From positions 166,867 to 230,866 of the forward strand of contig NZ_QNRQ01000007.1 in assembly GCF_003315175.1 (NCBI RefSeq): a stretch of 64,000 nucleotides of DNA. The letters are read 5' to 3'. This stretch comes from Eoetvoesiella caeni. GTDB lineage: Bacteria; Pseudomonadota; Gammaproteobacteria; Burkholderiales; Burkholderiaceae_B. A model generated the notes under the pieces. The model worked only from the letters and a program-made list of their open reading frames with translations. It had not been told where the DNA came from and did not search any database. Position numbers and translations under genes: made by a program. This document shows positions 29,240-39,490 of the stretch, one piece after another. How positions within the stretch are numbered: the first letter of the stretch is position 1; every line of letters starts with the position of its first letter.

Positions 29240-32200
29240 GGTTTTTCGCCCTGTTCATCATGAGGCCGGTGGCAACCACCTTGTTATGCCTGGGCATGGT
29301 GTTGACGGGCGTTCTGGCGTATAGGCTGCTGGCCGTTTCGCCGCTGCCGCAAGTGGACTTTCCCATTATTTCGGTTTCCGCCCGCCTGGCCGGCGCCAGC
29401 CCCGAAACCATGGCCTCCAGCGTGGCCACGCCTTTGGAGCAGGCGCTGGGCTCGATAGCCGGCGTTACCGACATGTCGTCGCGCAGCACCGAAGGCTCGA
29501 CGCGCATTACCCTTATGTTCGATCTAAGCCGCGACATCAACAGCGCGGCGCGCGACGTGCAGGCAGCCATCAATGCGGCGCGGACCATGCTGCCTTCGAG
29601 CCTGCGCAACAATCCCACCTACAACAAAGTCAATCCCAACTCCGCACCTGTCATGGTGCTGGCGCTGACCTCGCCGACGCAGACCCAGGGCGAACTCTAC
29701 GATCTGGCATCGACGGTCATTGCCCAGAAATTGGCGCAGGTGCAGGGCGTGGGCGAAGTCACTGTGGGCGGCAGCTCGCTGCCCGCCATCCGCGTAAGCC
29801 TGAATCCGCAGGCCTTGGCGGCTGCCGGCATTGCATTGGACACCGTCAGGACCGCGTTGACCAATGCCAACACGATGCGGCCCAACGGCATGGTCGAAAG
29901 CGACAGCCACCACTGGACGATTGCGTCGGGCGGGCAATTGACGCGCGCCGCGCAGTACGCGCCGCTGGTGGTGGCATGGCGCGACGGTTCGCCGGTGCGG
30001 CTCAAGGACATTGCCACCGTTGAGGACTCGGTTGAAGAAATCTACAACGTCGGTTTTTTCAACGACAAAACGGCGGTGCTGCTTATTATCCGGCGCCAGC
30101 CCGACGCCAATATCATTGAAACCGTCGACGCCATTCGCAGCCAGTTGCCCAGTTTCCAGGCCATGCTGCCGGCGCCGGTAACGCTTTCCGTGGCGCAGGA
30201 CCGCACGCCCAGCATACGGGCTTCGTTGCACGAGGCCGAGCTTACGCTGATCATTGCGGTGATCCTGGTGGTGCTGGTGGTATTGCTGTTTTTGCGCAAC
30301 TGGCGCGCGGCGCTGATTCCCAGCATTGTGGTGCCGGCCTCGTTGATCACCTCGTTCAGCCTGATGTGGTGGTTCGGGTTCACGCTGAACACCATCTCCT
30401 TGATGGCACTGATCGTCGCCACCGGCTTTGTCGTAGACGATGCCATTGTCGTGCTCGAGAACATCATGCGGCATCTCGAGAAAGGCGTGCCGCCTGTGCG
30501 TGCCGCCATGCGGGGCGTCAAGGAGGTCGGTTTTACGGTCGTTGCCATGAGCTTGTCATTGGTGGCTGTATTTATTCCCTTGCTGCTGATGGGTGGCTTG
30601 ATAGGGCGTTTGTTCCGGGAGTTCGCCATTACGCTGTCGGCCACCATCATGGTTTCGCTGGTGCTGTCCCTTGTCCTTACGCCCATGATGTGCGCGCGTT
30701 TTCTGAAATGGCAGCCGCAACGCGAGCGGCGCAGCGGCGCATTGCAGCGGCTGACGCAAGGCATGGGCGAAAGATTCTGGCGCGGCTATCGCGCGTCGCT
30801 CGATTGGGCGTTGGCGCACGGCCGCTTCATGATGCTGCTGCTGGCGGCAACGGTTGGGCTCAATATCTATTTGTATGCGTCGGTGCCCAAGGGGTTTTTC
30901 CCACAGCAGGACACCGGTCAGCTGCTGGGTTTTTTCCGGGTGGACCAGGGCACCTCGTTCTATGCCATGCGTCCCAAGCTGGTGCAGTTTCGCAACTTGC
31001 TGCTGCAGGACCCGGCCATTGAAAGCGTGACCGGCTTTGCCGGCGGGCGCGGCGGAAGCAACAGCAGCTTCTTGATGATACAGCTCAAGCCCCTGGAACA
31101 GCGCCAGGCCAGCGCCAATGACGTGGTGAATCGTTTGCGCAGCAAGTTCCTGGGCGTGCCGGGCGCGCGGCTGACTTTGGTTCCGCAGCAGGATATCTTC
31201 CTGGGCGGCCGCCAAAATTCTTCGGCTTCCTACGACTACAGTTTGCTGGGCAGCGACCTGGCGCTGCTGAAGCAATGGCTGCCCAAAGTACAGCAGGCCA
31301 TGCTGGCCCTGCCGGAACTGGTCGACGTGGATAGCGACGTCGAAGACAAGGGCCGGCGGGTCAACCTGATCATCGACCGGGACGCGGCGTCGCGCCTGGG
31401 GGTGGATATGTCGCTGATAGCCTCCACTTTGAACAACTCTTTCAGCCAGCGCCAGGTTTCGGTGATCTACGGTCCGCTCAACCAGTATCACGTTGTCATG
31501 GCTGTGGACCCGCGCTACGCGCAGGATGCGGAATCCTTGAAGCTCGTAGAGGTGATTACCAAGGACGGCAACCGCGTGCCGTTGTCGGCGTTTACCCGCT
31601 ACGAGGTCGGCACGGCGCCGCTTAGCGTTTCGCACACGGGGCTGTTCGCCGACGAGTCGATTTCGTTCAGTCTGGCACCGGGGGTGTCGCTGGAACAGGC
31701 AACGCGTTCGATCGAAGACGCGGTGGCGCGCACCGGGCTGCCGTCCAACGAAATCCAGGCCGGCTTCCAGGGTACGGCCAAGGCCCTGCAGCAGTCCTTG
31801 TCGCAGCAGCCCTGGCTGATACTGGCGGCCCTGGTCACCATGTACATCGTGCTGGGCATGCTGTACGAAAGCTATATACATCCGCTGACCATTCTTTCGA
31901 CATTGCCTTCGGCCGGTATCGGCGCTTTGCTGGCCCTGATCATGCTGGGCCAGGAGTTTTCGCTGATTGCGCTTATTGGCGTGTTCCTGCTGATCGGCAT
32001 CGTCAAGAAGAATGCCATCATGATGGTCGACTTTGCCGTGCGTGCCGAGCGCGAGCGCGGCTTGTCGTCGCGCGATGCCATTTACGAGGCCTGCCTGATA
32101 CGGTTCCGCCCCATCATGATGACCACGGTTTCGGCTTTGTTCGGCGCTTTGCCGCTGGTGCTGGCTTCCGGCGCGGGCGTCGAGATGCGCCGGCCTTTGG

Positions 32201-32361
32201 GTATAACGATAGTCGGCGGGCTTATTCTTAGCCAGATCCTTACGCTGTATACGACACCGGTGGTGTATCTGTACCTGGACCGCTTCCGTTTATGGGTGGA
32301 CAGCCGGCGCCAGCGCCGTTTGGCCCGCAGGCAATTGCGCGCCGCCGGCGGTGCCGAGTGA
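29236..32361 (+). CDS. mdtC: RND multidrug efflux permease, MdtC-like
   Basis: 1041 residues, homologous throughout to the preceding permease: opening [22 protein letters not shown]4 motif [17 protein letters not shown], and TM11 [15 protein letters not shown]. In the MdtBC complex MdtC is the drug-binding partner while MdtB mainly carries protons. The ATGA overlap with mdtB indicates translational coupling in the operon. The stop lies inside the longer possible start of the channel gene. Confidence 0.93.
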   Translation: MRFFALFIMRPVATTLLCLGMVLTGVLAYRLLAVSPLPQVDFPIISVSARLAGASPETMASSVATPLEQALGSIAGVTDMSSRSTEGSTRITLMFDLSRDINSAARDVQAAINAARTMLPSSLRNNPTYNKVNPNSAPVMVLALTSPTQTQGELYDLASTVIAQKLAQVQGVGEVTVGGSSLPAIRVSLNPQALAAAGIALDTVRTALTNANTMRPNGMVESDSHHWTIASGGQLTRAAQYAPLVVAWRDGSPVRLKDIATVEDSVEEIYNVGFFNDKTAVLLIIRRQPDANIIETVDAIRSQLPSFQAMLPAPVTLSVAQDRTPSIRASLHEAELTLIIAVILVVLVVLLFLRNWRAALIPSIVVPASLITSFSLMWWFGFTLNTISLMALIVATGFVVDDAIVVLENIMRHLEKGVPPVRAAMRGVKEVGFTVVAMSLSLVAVFIPLLLMGGLIGRLFREFAITLSATIMVSLVLSLVLTPMMCARFLKWQPQRERRSGALQRLTQGMGERFWRGYRASLDWALAHGRFMMLLLAATVGLNIYLYASVPKGFFPQQDTGQLLGFFRVDQGTSFYAMRPKLVQFRNLLLQDPAIESVTGFAGGRGGSNSSFLMIQLKPLEQRQASANDVVNRLRSKFLGVPGARLTLVPQQDIFLGGRQNSSASYDYSLLGSDLALLKQWLPKVQQAMLALPELVDVDSDVEDKGRRVNLIIDRDAASRLGVDMSLIASTLNNSFSQRQVSVIYGPLNQYHVVMAVDPRYAQDAESLKLVEVITKDGNRVPLSAFTRYEVGTAPLSVSHTGLFADESISFSLAPGVSLEQATRSIEDAVARTGLPSNEIQAGFQGTAKALQQSLSQQPWLILAALVTMYIVLGMLYESYIHPLTILSTLPSAGIGALLALIMLGQEFSLIALIGVFLLIGIVKKNAIMMVDFAVRAERERGLSSRDAIYEACLIRFRPIMMTTVSALFGALPLVLASGAGVEMRRPLGITIVGGLILSQILTLYTTPVVYLYLDRFRLWVDSRRQRRLARRQLRAAGGAE

Positions 32362-32374
32362 CGCAGGCATTTTT

Positions 32375-33937
32375 ATGCAAAACCAAGAGCCAATGCAAAA
32401 ACACAATACGAAAACTGGGACAGTGCGCACTTTCAGGCTGACGCGCTTCAAGGCGGCGGGCCTGCTTGCGCTGGCGCTGCTGGGGGGCTGCGCGGTCGGT
32501 CCCGACTACCAGCGGCCCGAGGTTGCGGTGGGCGAAAGCTATGGGGAAATCCAGGGCTGGGTCCAGGCCAATCCGGCCGATACCGAATTGCGCGGCGACT
32601 GGTGGAAAACATATTCCGACCTGGAGCTGAACCGCCTGATGGACGATTTGCTGGCGTCCAATTTGTCGATAGTCCAGGCCGAAGCGCAATACCGGCAGGC
32701 CCAGGCACTGGTGCAATCCGCAACGGCCGGCTTTTTTCCGACGGTTGGCGTGAATGCTTCCGTGGCCCGTTCAGGCTCGGGTTCAGGCAGTGGGCAGTCG
32801 AGCTTTTCGGGGACGTCCGGTTCCAGCGGCAATGCGAATCAGCAATATGCATTGAACGGCAGCGTCAGTTGGGAGCCCGATGTCTGGGGCAAGGTGCGCC
32901 GGTCGGTCGAATCCAGCGAGGCTGGTGAACAGGCCAGTGCGGCCGACCTTGCCAATACGCGCCTGAGCATGCAGTCCACGCTGGCCCAGACCTATTTCCG
33001 GCTAAGGGCGCTTGATGCCGAAAAACGTTTGTTCGACCAGACCGTGGCGGCCTACGAGCGCTCTTTGCGCACCACGCGCAACCGCTACGAAGCCGGTGTG
33101 GCCGGACAGTCGGACGTGGCGGTTGCGCAGACCCAGCTGGAGAACGCCAAGGTGCAGCAACTGGCCTTGAACTGGCAGCGCGCGCAGCTTGAACATGCGT
33201 TGGCTGTATTGGTCGGCAAGACGCCCTCGGCCTTCAGCCTGAAGCCGACATTGGCAACCAATACCGTGCCGGTCATTCCGGTTGACGTGCCCTCCAAGCT
33301 GTTGCAGCGCCGCCCCGACGTGGCCGCCGCCGAGCGGCGCACGGCCGCCGCCAATGCGCAGATAGGCGTGGCCCAGGCGGCCTGGTTTCCGGACCTGACG
33401 CTTAGCGCCCAGGGCGGGTATCGCAGCGGCCAATGGGCTCAGTGGCTGACGGCGCCCTTCAGTTTTTGGTCCCTGGGCCCGACGCTGGCCATGACCATAT
33501 TCGACGGCGGCGCCCGGCAGGCGCAGATAAAGCAGGCGCGCGCCGGATACGATGTACAAGTGGCGTCGTACCGCTTGACGGTGCTGACGGCCTTGCGCGA
33601 AGTTGAAGACTACCTGGTGCAGCTGCGCGTATTGGAACAAGAGCAATTGGCGCAGAACCGCGCCTTGGAGTCGGCGCGCGAATCGCTGCGGCTTATACAG
33701 AACCAGTATGACGCTGGCTTGATCGACTATTTAAGCTTGGTTCAGGTCGAGACTGCGGCCTTGAGCGCCGAGCGTTCGGCTTTGTCCATGACGGCCGACA
33801 GGCTGGTGGCCAGTGTGCAATTGATTGCGGCGCTGGGCGGAGGCTGGCAGGCTGCGCCGTCCATGGCCGCGGGTCTGTCAGCCCCGGCTCCGGCATTAGC
33901 CCCGGCGCCCACCCCGGCTTTTGTTCCAGGAAATTAA
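32375..33937 (+). CDS. RND outer membrane channel lipoprotein (OprM/NodT family)
   Basis: 520 residues if it begins at ATG 32375; ATG 32393 is also possible. The signal peptide ends in a lipobox (LALLGGC, Cys39), followed by AVGPDYQRPEV, the typical mature N-terminus of OprM/NodT channels. Two outer membrane efflux repeats follow, with LLQRRPDVAAAERR near residue 310. The C-terminus is Ala/Pro-rich. It completes an MdtABC-type tripartite pump and would give it its own channel besides tolC at 5543-6895. Confidence 0.92.
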   Translation: MQNQEPMQKHNTKTGTVRTFRLTRFKAAGLLALALLGGCAVGPDYQRPEVAVGESYGEIQGWVQANPADTELRGDWWKTYSDLELNRLMDDLLASNLSIVQAEAQYRQAQALVQSATAGFFPTVGVNASVARSGSGSGSGQSSFSGTSGSSGNANQQYALNGSVSWEPDVWGKVRRSVESSEAGEQASAADLANTRLSMQSTLAQTYFRLRALDAEKRLFDQTVAAYERSLRTTRNRYEAGVAGQSDVAVAQTQLENAKVQQLALNWQRAQLEHALAVLVGKTPSAFSLKPTLATNTVPVIPVDVPSKLLQRRPDVAAAERRTAAANAQIGVAQAAWFPDLTLSAQGGYRSGQWAQWLTAPFSFWSLGPTLAMTIFDGGARQAQIKQARAGYDVQVASYRLTVLTALREVEDYLVQLRVLEQEQLAQNRALESARESLRLIQNQYDAGLIDYLSLVQVETAALSAERSALSMTADRLVASVQLIAALGGGWQAAPSMAAGLSAPAPALAPAPTPAFVPGN

Positions 33938-33940
33938 AGC

Positions 33941-33957
33941 GCAAGGCGGCGCCTTGC
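33941..33957. terminator. palindromic hairpin between convergent genes
   Basis: GCAAGGC-GGC-GCCTTGC lies between the channel gene stop and the convergent Nudix-ThiE stop. There is no T-run on either side, so a terminator role is only likely by position. Confidence 0.35.
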
Positions 33958-33972
33958 CGCCCGTATTGGCTT

Positions 33973-35025
33973 CTAGCCCGCCGCGAGCAGGCCCCGCATT
34001 CCGGCAATGCCATGGGCGCCGTGCTGACGGGCGCTGGCCAGCGTGGTCTGGGACTGGCCGCCAATTGCAAATACGGGCAGCCCCGAAGCTTGAGCCAGTG
34101 TGGCAAAGGCATTCCAGCCCATGCCCGGTTGGTTCGGGTGGGAAGGCGTTTCAAGCACGTGTCCCAGCACTGCGAAGTCGGCATTCAAGCTGCGCGCCGC
34201 GGCCAGGTCTTGCGCCGTGTGCGCCGAAACGCCCACCAGCTTGTGCGACTGCAGGTGCGCATCGGGCAAGGGCGCTTCAACCGGCAGCGTCGTGTCGGTC
34301 TTGGCGGCGGGTTGGTCGGGGCCAGCGCCTGGGGCGCTGATCGCCGCCGCCTGTGCTGCCGCGTCCCGGGCGCGCCAGTGCACGCCGTCCGCCTGGGCTT
34401 GCCATGCTTGCGGATGCACGCTGTTGAGGAGGCAACGCGCGCCAAACTCGTGGCAGCACCGCAATACTGCTAGAAAGCCTTCATGGACTTCGTCTTCGCA
34501 CGCCTGCTCGGCCCAGGCAGGCTCGCGAAACTGCACCAGCCGCACGCCCGCCTTCAGGGCCGCGGAAAGCTGTTCCAGGAAGCCGGCCAGCCCTTGTTGG
34601 CTGCCGATGGCGGTGACCAGATAGCGGTCGGGCAGTTGCAACCAGCGCAACGGCGGCTGGGTGGCAGGCAGCAACGGGCCTACGTCCAGGGGCGCGTGGG
34701 GATTCACCCAGGCCAGTCTTTGGCCTTCGATGCCGGTCGGGCTGCCTTGCCACTGGGTAACGCGGCAAAATGCCAGGCGGACGATGTTCTTGGGGTACTC
34801 GTGCACATAGGTAACCCAGGGCGTGGCGGTGGTGACGACGATGTCCAATTCTTCTTTCAGTTCGCGCGCCAACGCCTGCAGTACGGTTTCGCCGGCCTCG
34901 ATCTTGCCGCCGGGCAACTCCCACCAGCCCGGCCAGGGCTTGTCGCCGGGTCTTTCAGCCAGCAGCAGCGAGCCGTCTTCTTGCAGGATGAGCCCTGCCG
35001 CAACATCGATGAACGGCTTAGACAT
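33973..35025 (-). CDS. Nudix hydrolase fused to a ThiE-like domain
   Basis: 350 residues. Residues 1-~130 are a MutT-type Nudix domain with the box GGKIEAGETVLQALARELKE-EL (about 39-61), which removes oxidised nucleotides such as 8-oxo-dGTP in MutT. Residues ~150-350 match a thiamine phosphate synthase-like TIM barrel (VRLVQFREPA, LNADFAVLGHVLETPSHP, GLPVFAIGG). This two-domain protein is known in beta- and gamma-proteobacteria; the ThiE part has lost the clean substrate motif, so activity is unclear. Its start overlaps the DUF815 ATPase gene by 8 bases. Confidence 0.88.
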   Translation of the reverse strand: MSKPFIDVAAGLILQEDGSLLLAERPGDKPWPGWWELPGGKIEAGETVLQALARELKEELDIVVTTATPWVTYVHEYPKNIVRLAFCRVTQWQGSPTGIEGQRLAWVNPHAPLDVGPLLPATQPPLRWLQLPDRYLVTAIGSQQGLAGFLEQLSAALKAGVRLVQFREPAWAEQACEDEVHEGFLAVLRCCHEFGARCLLNSVHPQAWQAQADGVHWRARDAAAQAAAISAPGAGPDQPAAKTDTTLPVEAPLPDAHLQSHKLVGVSAHTAQDLAAARSLNADFAVLGHVLETPSHPNQPGMGWNAFATLAQASGLPVFAIGGQSQTTLASARQHGAHGIAGMRGLLAAG

Positions 35026-35884
35026 AGCGGGCGGCCCAGTCGCGTGCGAACTGGCGTGCCACGCGGCCCGAGCGCGAGCCTCGTTCCAGCGCCCATTGCA
35101 AGGCCTCGGTGCGCGAAGCTTCGATGTCGGCCTGCGCGCAGCCGTGAACGCCCAGCCAGTAGTTCACGATATCCAGGTAGTCGTCCTGCTTGAATGGGTA
35201 GAACGACAGCCACAGCCCGAAGCGCTCGGAAAGCGAGATTTTTTCTTCGACAGTTTCGCCCGGGTGGATCTCGCCGTCTGCCTGGTGCTTGGCGTCCAGG
35301 TTTTCGCTCATGTATTCGGGCATGAGGTGGCGCCGGTTCGAGGTGGCGTAAATAAGGACATTGTCGCCGGAGGCGCTGATGGACCCATCCAGCACCGACT
35401 TGAGCGCCTTGTAGCCGGGTTCGCCTTCTTCGAAGGAGAGATCGTCGCAGAAGATGATGAAGCGTTCCGGGCGCGGGCCGAGAATGTCGACGATGTCGCC
35501 AAGGTCGGCCATGTCGGCCTTGTCCACTTCGATCAGGCGCAGCCCCTGGCCGCTGTATGTGTCCAGCATGGCCTTGACCAGCGAACTCTTGCCCGTGCCC
35601 CGGGCTCCTGTCATAAGGACGTTGTTGGCCGGCTTGCCCGCCAGGAAATGCCGGGTATTGCGGTCGATGATGTCTTTCTGGCGGTCGATGTGCTGCAAAT
35701 CCTGGCTGTGGATGCGCGAAACGTGCCGCACCGCATCCAGCCACCCCCGCGAACCGCGCTTGCGCCACCGGAACGCTTGGGCGGACCAGTCTGTTTCGGG
35801 CGGTGCGGGCGGCAACCAGGCTTCAAGTTGCGCCAGAACGCGTTCGGCGCGGCTGATGAGCGTGGTCAGATCAATGGAACTCAA
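35018..35884 (-). CDS. DUF815 family P-loop ATPase
   Basis: 288 residues. Walker A GARGTGKSS (about 93-101), Walker B-like RFIIFCDDLSFE (about 141-152), and a sensor ATSNRRHLMPEY place it in the DUF815 AAA+-like family. Its cellular role is not known. It is upstream of and overlaps the Nudix-ThiE gene, so the two are co-expressed. The order ATPase then mutT-thiE is common in beta-proteobacteria. Confidence 0.88.
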   Translation of the reverse strand: MSSIDLTTLISRAERVLAQLEAWLPPAPPETDWSAQAFRWRKRGSRGWLDAVRHVSRIHSQDLQHIDRQKDIIDRNTRHFLAGKPANNVLMTGARGTGKSSLVKAMLDTYSGQGLRLIEVDKADMADLGDIVDILGPRPERFIIFCDDLSFEEGEPGYKALKSVLDGSISASGDNVLIYATSNRRHLMPEYMSENLDAKHQADGEIHPGETVEEKISLSERFGLWLSFYPFKQDDYLDIVNYWLGVHGCAQADIEASRTEALQWALERGSRSGRVARQFARDWAARYV

Positions 35885-36235
35885 GGTTTTCTCCGGGCTC
35901 AGGATGGCAAAGCGTTATTATCGCCATTTTAATAAAGGGCTGCTGTCGGCCCGCCGCTTGTCTGATTTGAATGCATGCGGCAATTCAAGCGCTTGTGGCA
36001 GGGAGCGGAGCGCGGGGAAGGGCGTTTTTGCACGCTGGCGCAGCATAAGCCGGACACCTGGCCGCAAAAACGTATAATCGTAGCCTTGATCCGCATTGCA
36101 ATCGTCAGGACCAAGCATGCAGGCATGCTGTATTGTTGTGCCGCTATTCCAAAATATGGCATGGCGGGCGCGCACAAGGGTGAAATGCGGCGTGTTTATT
36201 TGGCCTGCCGGCTTACTTGAAACCTGGATTTTCTT
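35885..36235. other. divergent region between DUF815 ATPase and ispB
   Basis: 351 bases without a convincing gene. In many relatives rplU-rpmA lie divergent to ispB at this place; neither was found here. It contains a candidate ispB promoter and otherwise only chance reading frames. Confidence 0.5.
36051..36078 (+). promoter_or_regulatory. sigma-70-like promoter upstream of ispB
   Basis: Perfect TATAAT at 36073-36078 with CGGACA (four of six matches to the -35 consensus) 16 bases upstream. It points toward ispB, about 155 bases away. Confidence 0.5.
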
Positions 36236-37201
36236 TTGAATCTTGCCGAAATAATCGCTCCTATTGCCGACGACATGAACGCCGTCGACGAGGTCATTCG
36301 CCAGCGTCTCAGTTCCGAAGTGGTTTTGATCCGGACCGTCGGCGACTACATAATCGGGGCCGGCGGCAAGCGCATGCGTCCGGCTCTGTTGCTAATGATC
36401 GCCAAAGCGCTGGGTTATCGCGGCGCAATGCACCACGTGCAGGCGGCGGTCGTCGAATTCATCCACACCTCCACCTTGTTGCACGACGACGTGGTCGACG
36501 AGTCCGACCTGCGGCGCGGGCGCAGCACGGCGAACGCCGTTTTCGGCAATGCGGCCAGCGTGCTGGTCGGCGATTACCTGTATTCGCGCTCGTTCGAGAT
36601 GATGGTCGAAGCCGACAGCATGCGCATCATGCAAGTGTTTTCGCAGGCCACCACCATCATTGCCGAAGGAGAAGTGCTGCAGCTGCTTAATGTGCACGAT
36701 CCCGACGTATCGCTCGAGCGCTATTTGCAGGTTGTGCGTTACAAGACCGCCAAGCTGTTCGAGGCGTCCGCCCAGGTCGGCGCAATTGTCGCCCAGGCCA
36801 CTCCCCAGCAGGAAGAGGCCGCTGCCGCCTATGGCCGCCACATCGGCACAGCGTTCCAGCTGATTGACGATGTGCTGGACTACAGCGGCGATGCCGAGGC
36901 GCTGGGCAAGAATGTGGGCGACGACCTGCGCGAAGGCAAACCCACCTTGCCGCTGATCCGCGTCATGGAAGTCGGCACGCCCGCGCAAAAGCAGCTTATC
37001 CAGGAAGCCATCAAGACCGGTGAGGCCGACTTCAAGGCGGTTGCCCAGGCCATATTCGAAACCGATGCCCTGCAATACACGCGCCAAGCCGCCGTGGCCG
37101 AGGCCGAAAAGGCAAAAAGCGCGCTTGCCGCCTTCCCGATTTCCGAACAACGCGAATCTTTGCTAAAATTTTGCTCTTTCGCGGTTGAACGAGACCGCTG
37201 A
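36236..37201 (+). CDS. ispB: octaprenyl (polyprenyl) diphosphate synthase
   Basis: 321 residues from TTG 36236, where the family N-terminus NLAEIIAPIADDMNAVD begins. Both aspartate-rich motifs are intact: LLHDDVVDESD (Asp84 onward) and QLIDDVLDYSGD (about 211-215), with GGKRMRP for diphosphate binding. It builds the isoprenoid side chain of ubiquinone, working in the same pathway as ubiJ-ubiB earlier in the window. tRNA-Pro follows 138 bases later. Confidence 0.94.
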   Translation: MNLAEIIAPIADDMNAVDEVIRQRLSSEVVLIRTVGDYIIGAGGKRMRPALLLMIAKALGYRGAMHHVQAAVVEFIHTSTLLHDDVVDESDLRRGRSTANAVFGNAASVLVGDYLYSRSFEMMVEADSMRIMQVFSQATTIIAEGEVLQLLNVHDPDVSLERYLQVVRYKTAKLFEASAQVGAIVAQATPQQEEAAAAYGRHIGTAFQLIDDVLDYSGDAEALGKNVGDDLREGKPTLPLIRVMEVGTPAQKQLIQEAIKTGEADFKAVAQAIFETDALQYTRQAAVAEAEKAKSALAAFPISEQRESLLKFCSFAVERDR

Positions 37202-37338
37202 AAGCCATCGTATTGCCTTTGCGCCCAACCGGCGCGGCAAGGCGAAATATAAAGCGGTGGCGAAAGCGAGTAGTATTGAAAAGCAGTAAAGGCCTGGCTT
37301 TTTTCCCTGGAAGCCAAGCTGGCGGTAATGTCACAAGT

Positions 37339-37415
37339 CGGGGCGTAGCTCAGCCTGGTAGAGTACTGCGTTCGGGACGCAGGAGTCGCATGTTCGAATC
37401 ATGTCGCCCCGACCA
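37339..37415 (+). tRNA. tRNA-Pro (anticodon CGG)
   Basis: 77 bases fold as a cloverleaf: acceptor CGGGGCG pairs with CGCCCCG, D-arm GTAGCTCAGCCTGGTAGAG, anticodon stem CTGCG/CGCAG with loop TTCGGGA (CGG, reads CCG), T-arm with GTTCGAATC, and an encoded ACCA tail. A tyrosine integrase gene begins 220 bases downstream, so its 3' end is the probable attachment site of the adjoining element. Confidence 0.97.
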
Positions 37416-37454
37416 AACGAAATAGTTTAAAACCTTGTTAATACAAGGACTTAG

Positions 37455-37487
37455 GCGCACGGCAATGGTCGTGCGCTTTTTTGTTTT
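37455..37487 (+). terminator. intrinsic terminator after tRNA-Pro
   Basis: Stem GCGCACG / CGTGCGC with an eight-base loop, followed by TTTTTTGTTTTT. It is 40 bases beyond the tRNA and upstream of the integrase. Confidence 0.8.
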
Positions 37488-37634
37488 TGGACGTAGATTT
37501 GCCATCGGTGACAAAACGGTGACAAATCCACGGCTTTCGGTTGAGCGTAGGAGCTTTTGTGTTTTGAGCAAAAACTTTTCGAACGAATAAAACAGCGAGC
37601 TACAGGGGGTTCCTTTTCTAATTAGGAGTCCGCC

Positions 37635-39224
37635 ATGGCCACCATTCTTAATCGTAGCCGTTACACCGTCGCCGTCAAGCACCGCGAGGATCTGTATAAG
37701 GAGTTTCCCTGCACCGCCAAGCAGGCCGCCCGTGAATATTGCAAAAGTCTGCGTTCTCAAGGCTTAAAGCCCAAAGTTGCGCAGCTTGAGAATAAGATTC
37801 TGGTTCGAATTCGTAATAAGGGCTTTCCCGCAGAGGAGGGGCAGTTTGAGTCCATGGCCGAGGCTGAGCATTTCATTCAGAAGGTGGAGAGCGAGCATCG
37901 AGAAGGAAAGGCAACGACCTTTCTCAAGAGTCGCAAAATATCCTTTGTGCAACTGCTGGAACGCTACATTTTGCAGGAAGGTCCCAAACGCCCTGTGCCG
38001 TGGGAAACCGTGGAGAAATATCGGTTCAACAAATTTCTTCGCGAGGGTACTGGAAACTTTAATGTCCGTGAACGTCGGAAACTGGCGAAAGAACTGGATG
38101 TTGCTCTCCAAGATTTGCCAAAGAAGTTAACGCCCGACCATCCCTGGATGCAAAAGCCGTTTGCCGACGTAACTGCGGAGGATATCGAGGATTACATTCA
38201 AGTGCGTCAGGATGAAGGCCTTATGCCCTCCACGATAGACCGGGAACTGGATAGTATCTCCGCTGTGTTTTCTGTCGCAATCAACGTTTGGGGTTATTCC
38301 GTCACGGAGAATGCCATGAAGAAAATACGCCGACCCAAGTATTTCAATGAGCGGGACCGTAGACTCAAGGTGGATGAGCGGCGACGGTTGTTGTTGGCGG
38401 CCTGTGCTGAAGACAATAGACGGTGCTATTCCAGTTTTGTGGATGAGATGATGGAGCAGGTGCGCAAAGGGGAGTCGTTCGGTACCTTAACGGCTGCAGA
38501 ACGTAAGGTGCGCACAAAAGTGTTACGTGCGCAGTTTCATGCACGAGCGGAAAAGGAGTGTGACCCGGTGTCAACGTTGGAAACGCTCATTGTTTTCCTG
38601 CTGTGTACGGCCGCCCGTCGGGGGGAAGCCCTTGCGCTGAAATGGGAGCACGTTGATTTGGAAGGACGGTCCGCACACTTTCCCATGACGAAAAATGGCC
38701 GCCCGCGAACTGTCCCTCTTCGGCGTGAGATCGTAAATATGCTTGGAGATTTACCCCGAAAGGGTGATAACGTATTTAACGTTTCGGTCGACACATTAAA
38801 GAACGCGTGGCAACGGATGCTCAAGGGCGCGGCAATCAAGGATCTGCATGTTCATGACTTGAGACACGAAGCGATCAGCGCAATTGCGGAAACTGGAAAA
38901 TTTTCGCTGATTGACCTGCAGGCGATCAGCGGCCACAAGGACGTACGGATGCTGCTTCGATATTCACACCTGTGCGTTAGAAAGCTGGCCACCCGATTGG
39001 ATGAGGTTTTCGCCCAAGAGCACGAGGAAGATAGCGCCCAGAAGACGATTCACCGCGGGCGGATACGATTGCCGAGTGGTAAAGGCTTAAAAATGGGTGA
39101 CCTTATTCAAGAGTCGATTCAAGCTGTTGCCGTAAGAGAGCCTGAAGAGGTTAAGTTGGATATGGCTGCCTTGTCGCGGAGTGCCGTTGTGGTTGAAGAG
39201 AAGGAGCAGCGCGCCGCGGCCTAA
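37635..39224 (+). CDS. tyrosine recombinase/integrase
   Basis: 529 residues from ATG 37635 with AGGAG upstream. The catalytic set of phage-type integrases is complete: Arg in LLCTAARRGEALALKW (about 327), Lys in PMTKNGRPRTVPLR, HDLRH (about 405-409), SGHKD and the nucleophile Tyr in LLRYSHL (Tyr443). The N-terminal ~130 residues fit an arm-binding region and residues ~135-250 a SAM-like core-binding domain. A long charged C-terminal tail of ~70 residues is unusual. Its place beside tRNA-Pro indicates it integrates there. Confidence 0.9.
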   Translation: MATILNRSRYTVAVKHREDLYKEFPCTAKQAAREYCKSLRSQGLKPKVAQLENKILVRIRNKGFPAEEGQFESMAEAEHFIQKVESEHREGKATTFLKSRKISFVQLLERYILQEGPKRPVPWETVEKYRFNKFLREGTGNFNVRERRKLAKELDVALQDLPKKLTPDHPWMQKPFADVTAEDIEDYIQVRQDEGLMPSTIDRELDSISAVFSVAINVWGYSVTENAMKKIRRPKYFNERDRRLKVDERRRLLLAACAEDNRRCYSSFVDEMMEQVRKGESFGTLTAAERKVRTKVLRAQFHARAEKECDPVSTLETLIVFLLCTAARRGEALALKWEHVDLEGRSAHFPMTKNGRPRTVPLRREIVNMLGDLPRKGDNVFNVSVDTLKNAWQRMLKGAAIKDLHVHDLRHEAISAIAETGKFSLIDLQAISGHKDVRMLLRYSHLCVRKLATRLDEVFAQEHEEDSAQKTIHRGRIRLPSGKGLKMGDLIQESIQAVAVREPEEVKLDMAALSRSAVVVEEKEQRAAA

Positions 39225-39312
39225 AACAAAAGGGGGGGGGCTAGTAGACCAGCGCTGGTGCCCCTTACCCGTTGTTAAGTTTGCGTCGATGGTGCGCATT
39301 TTTTGTTGTTAC

Positions 39313-39434
39313 GAGTTGCGAAACTAGGACACTGATTCATAACGGCGTTACGTTACTGACCCATTTTGTCTCGGAGTTACGAAATTGAATTCGTCATGGA
39401 GTTACGAAATTGAACGGCTTTGTAACGCCGTTAT
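39313..39434. repeat. repeat cluster: two 17-bp direct repeats inside a 13-bp inverted repeat
   Basis: GGAGTTACGAAATTGAA occurs at 39373-39389 and 39398-39414, 25 bases apart; a degenerate copy (GAGTTGCGAAACT) lies at 39313. They are flanked by a perfect inverted repeat, ATAACGGCGTTAC at 39339-39351 and GTAACGCCGTTAT at 39422-39434. The set lies just before the small basic protein gene, as an operator or iteron-like array would. Confidence 0.75.
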
Positions 39435-39490
39435 AAAAATATAAATTGTCTTTGCTATATGAAGAGTCATAACTTTTTAGAACTCTGATA

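Noticed and set aside
30556..31881. 441-codon minus-strand frame inside mdtC
   Set aside because: Antisense of a well-conserved RND permease; no start signal and composition typical of a shadow.
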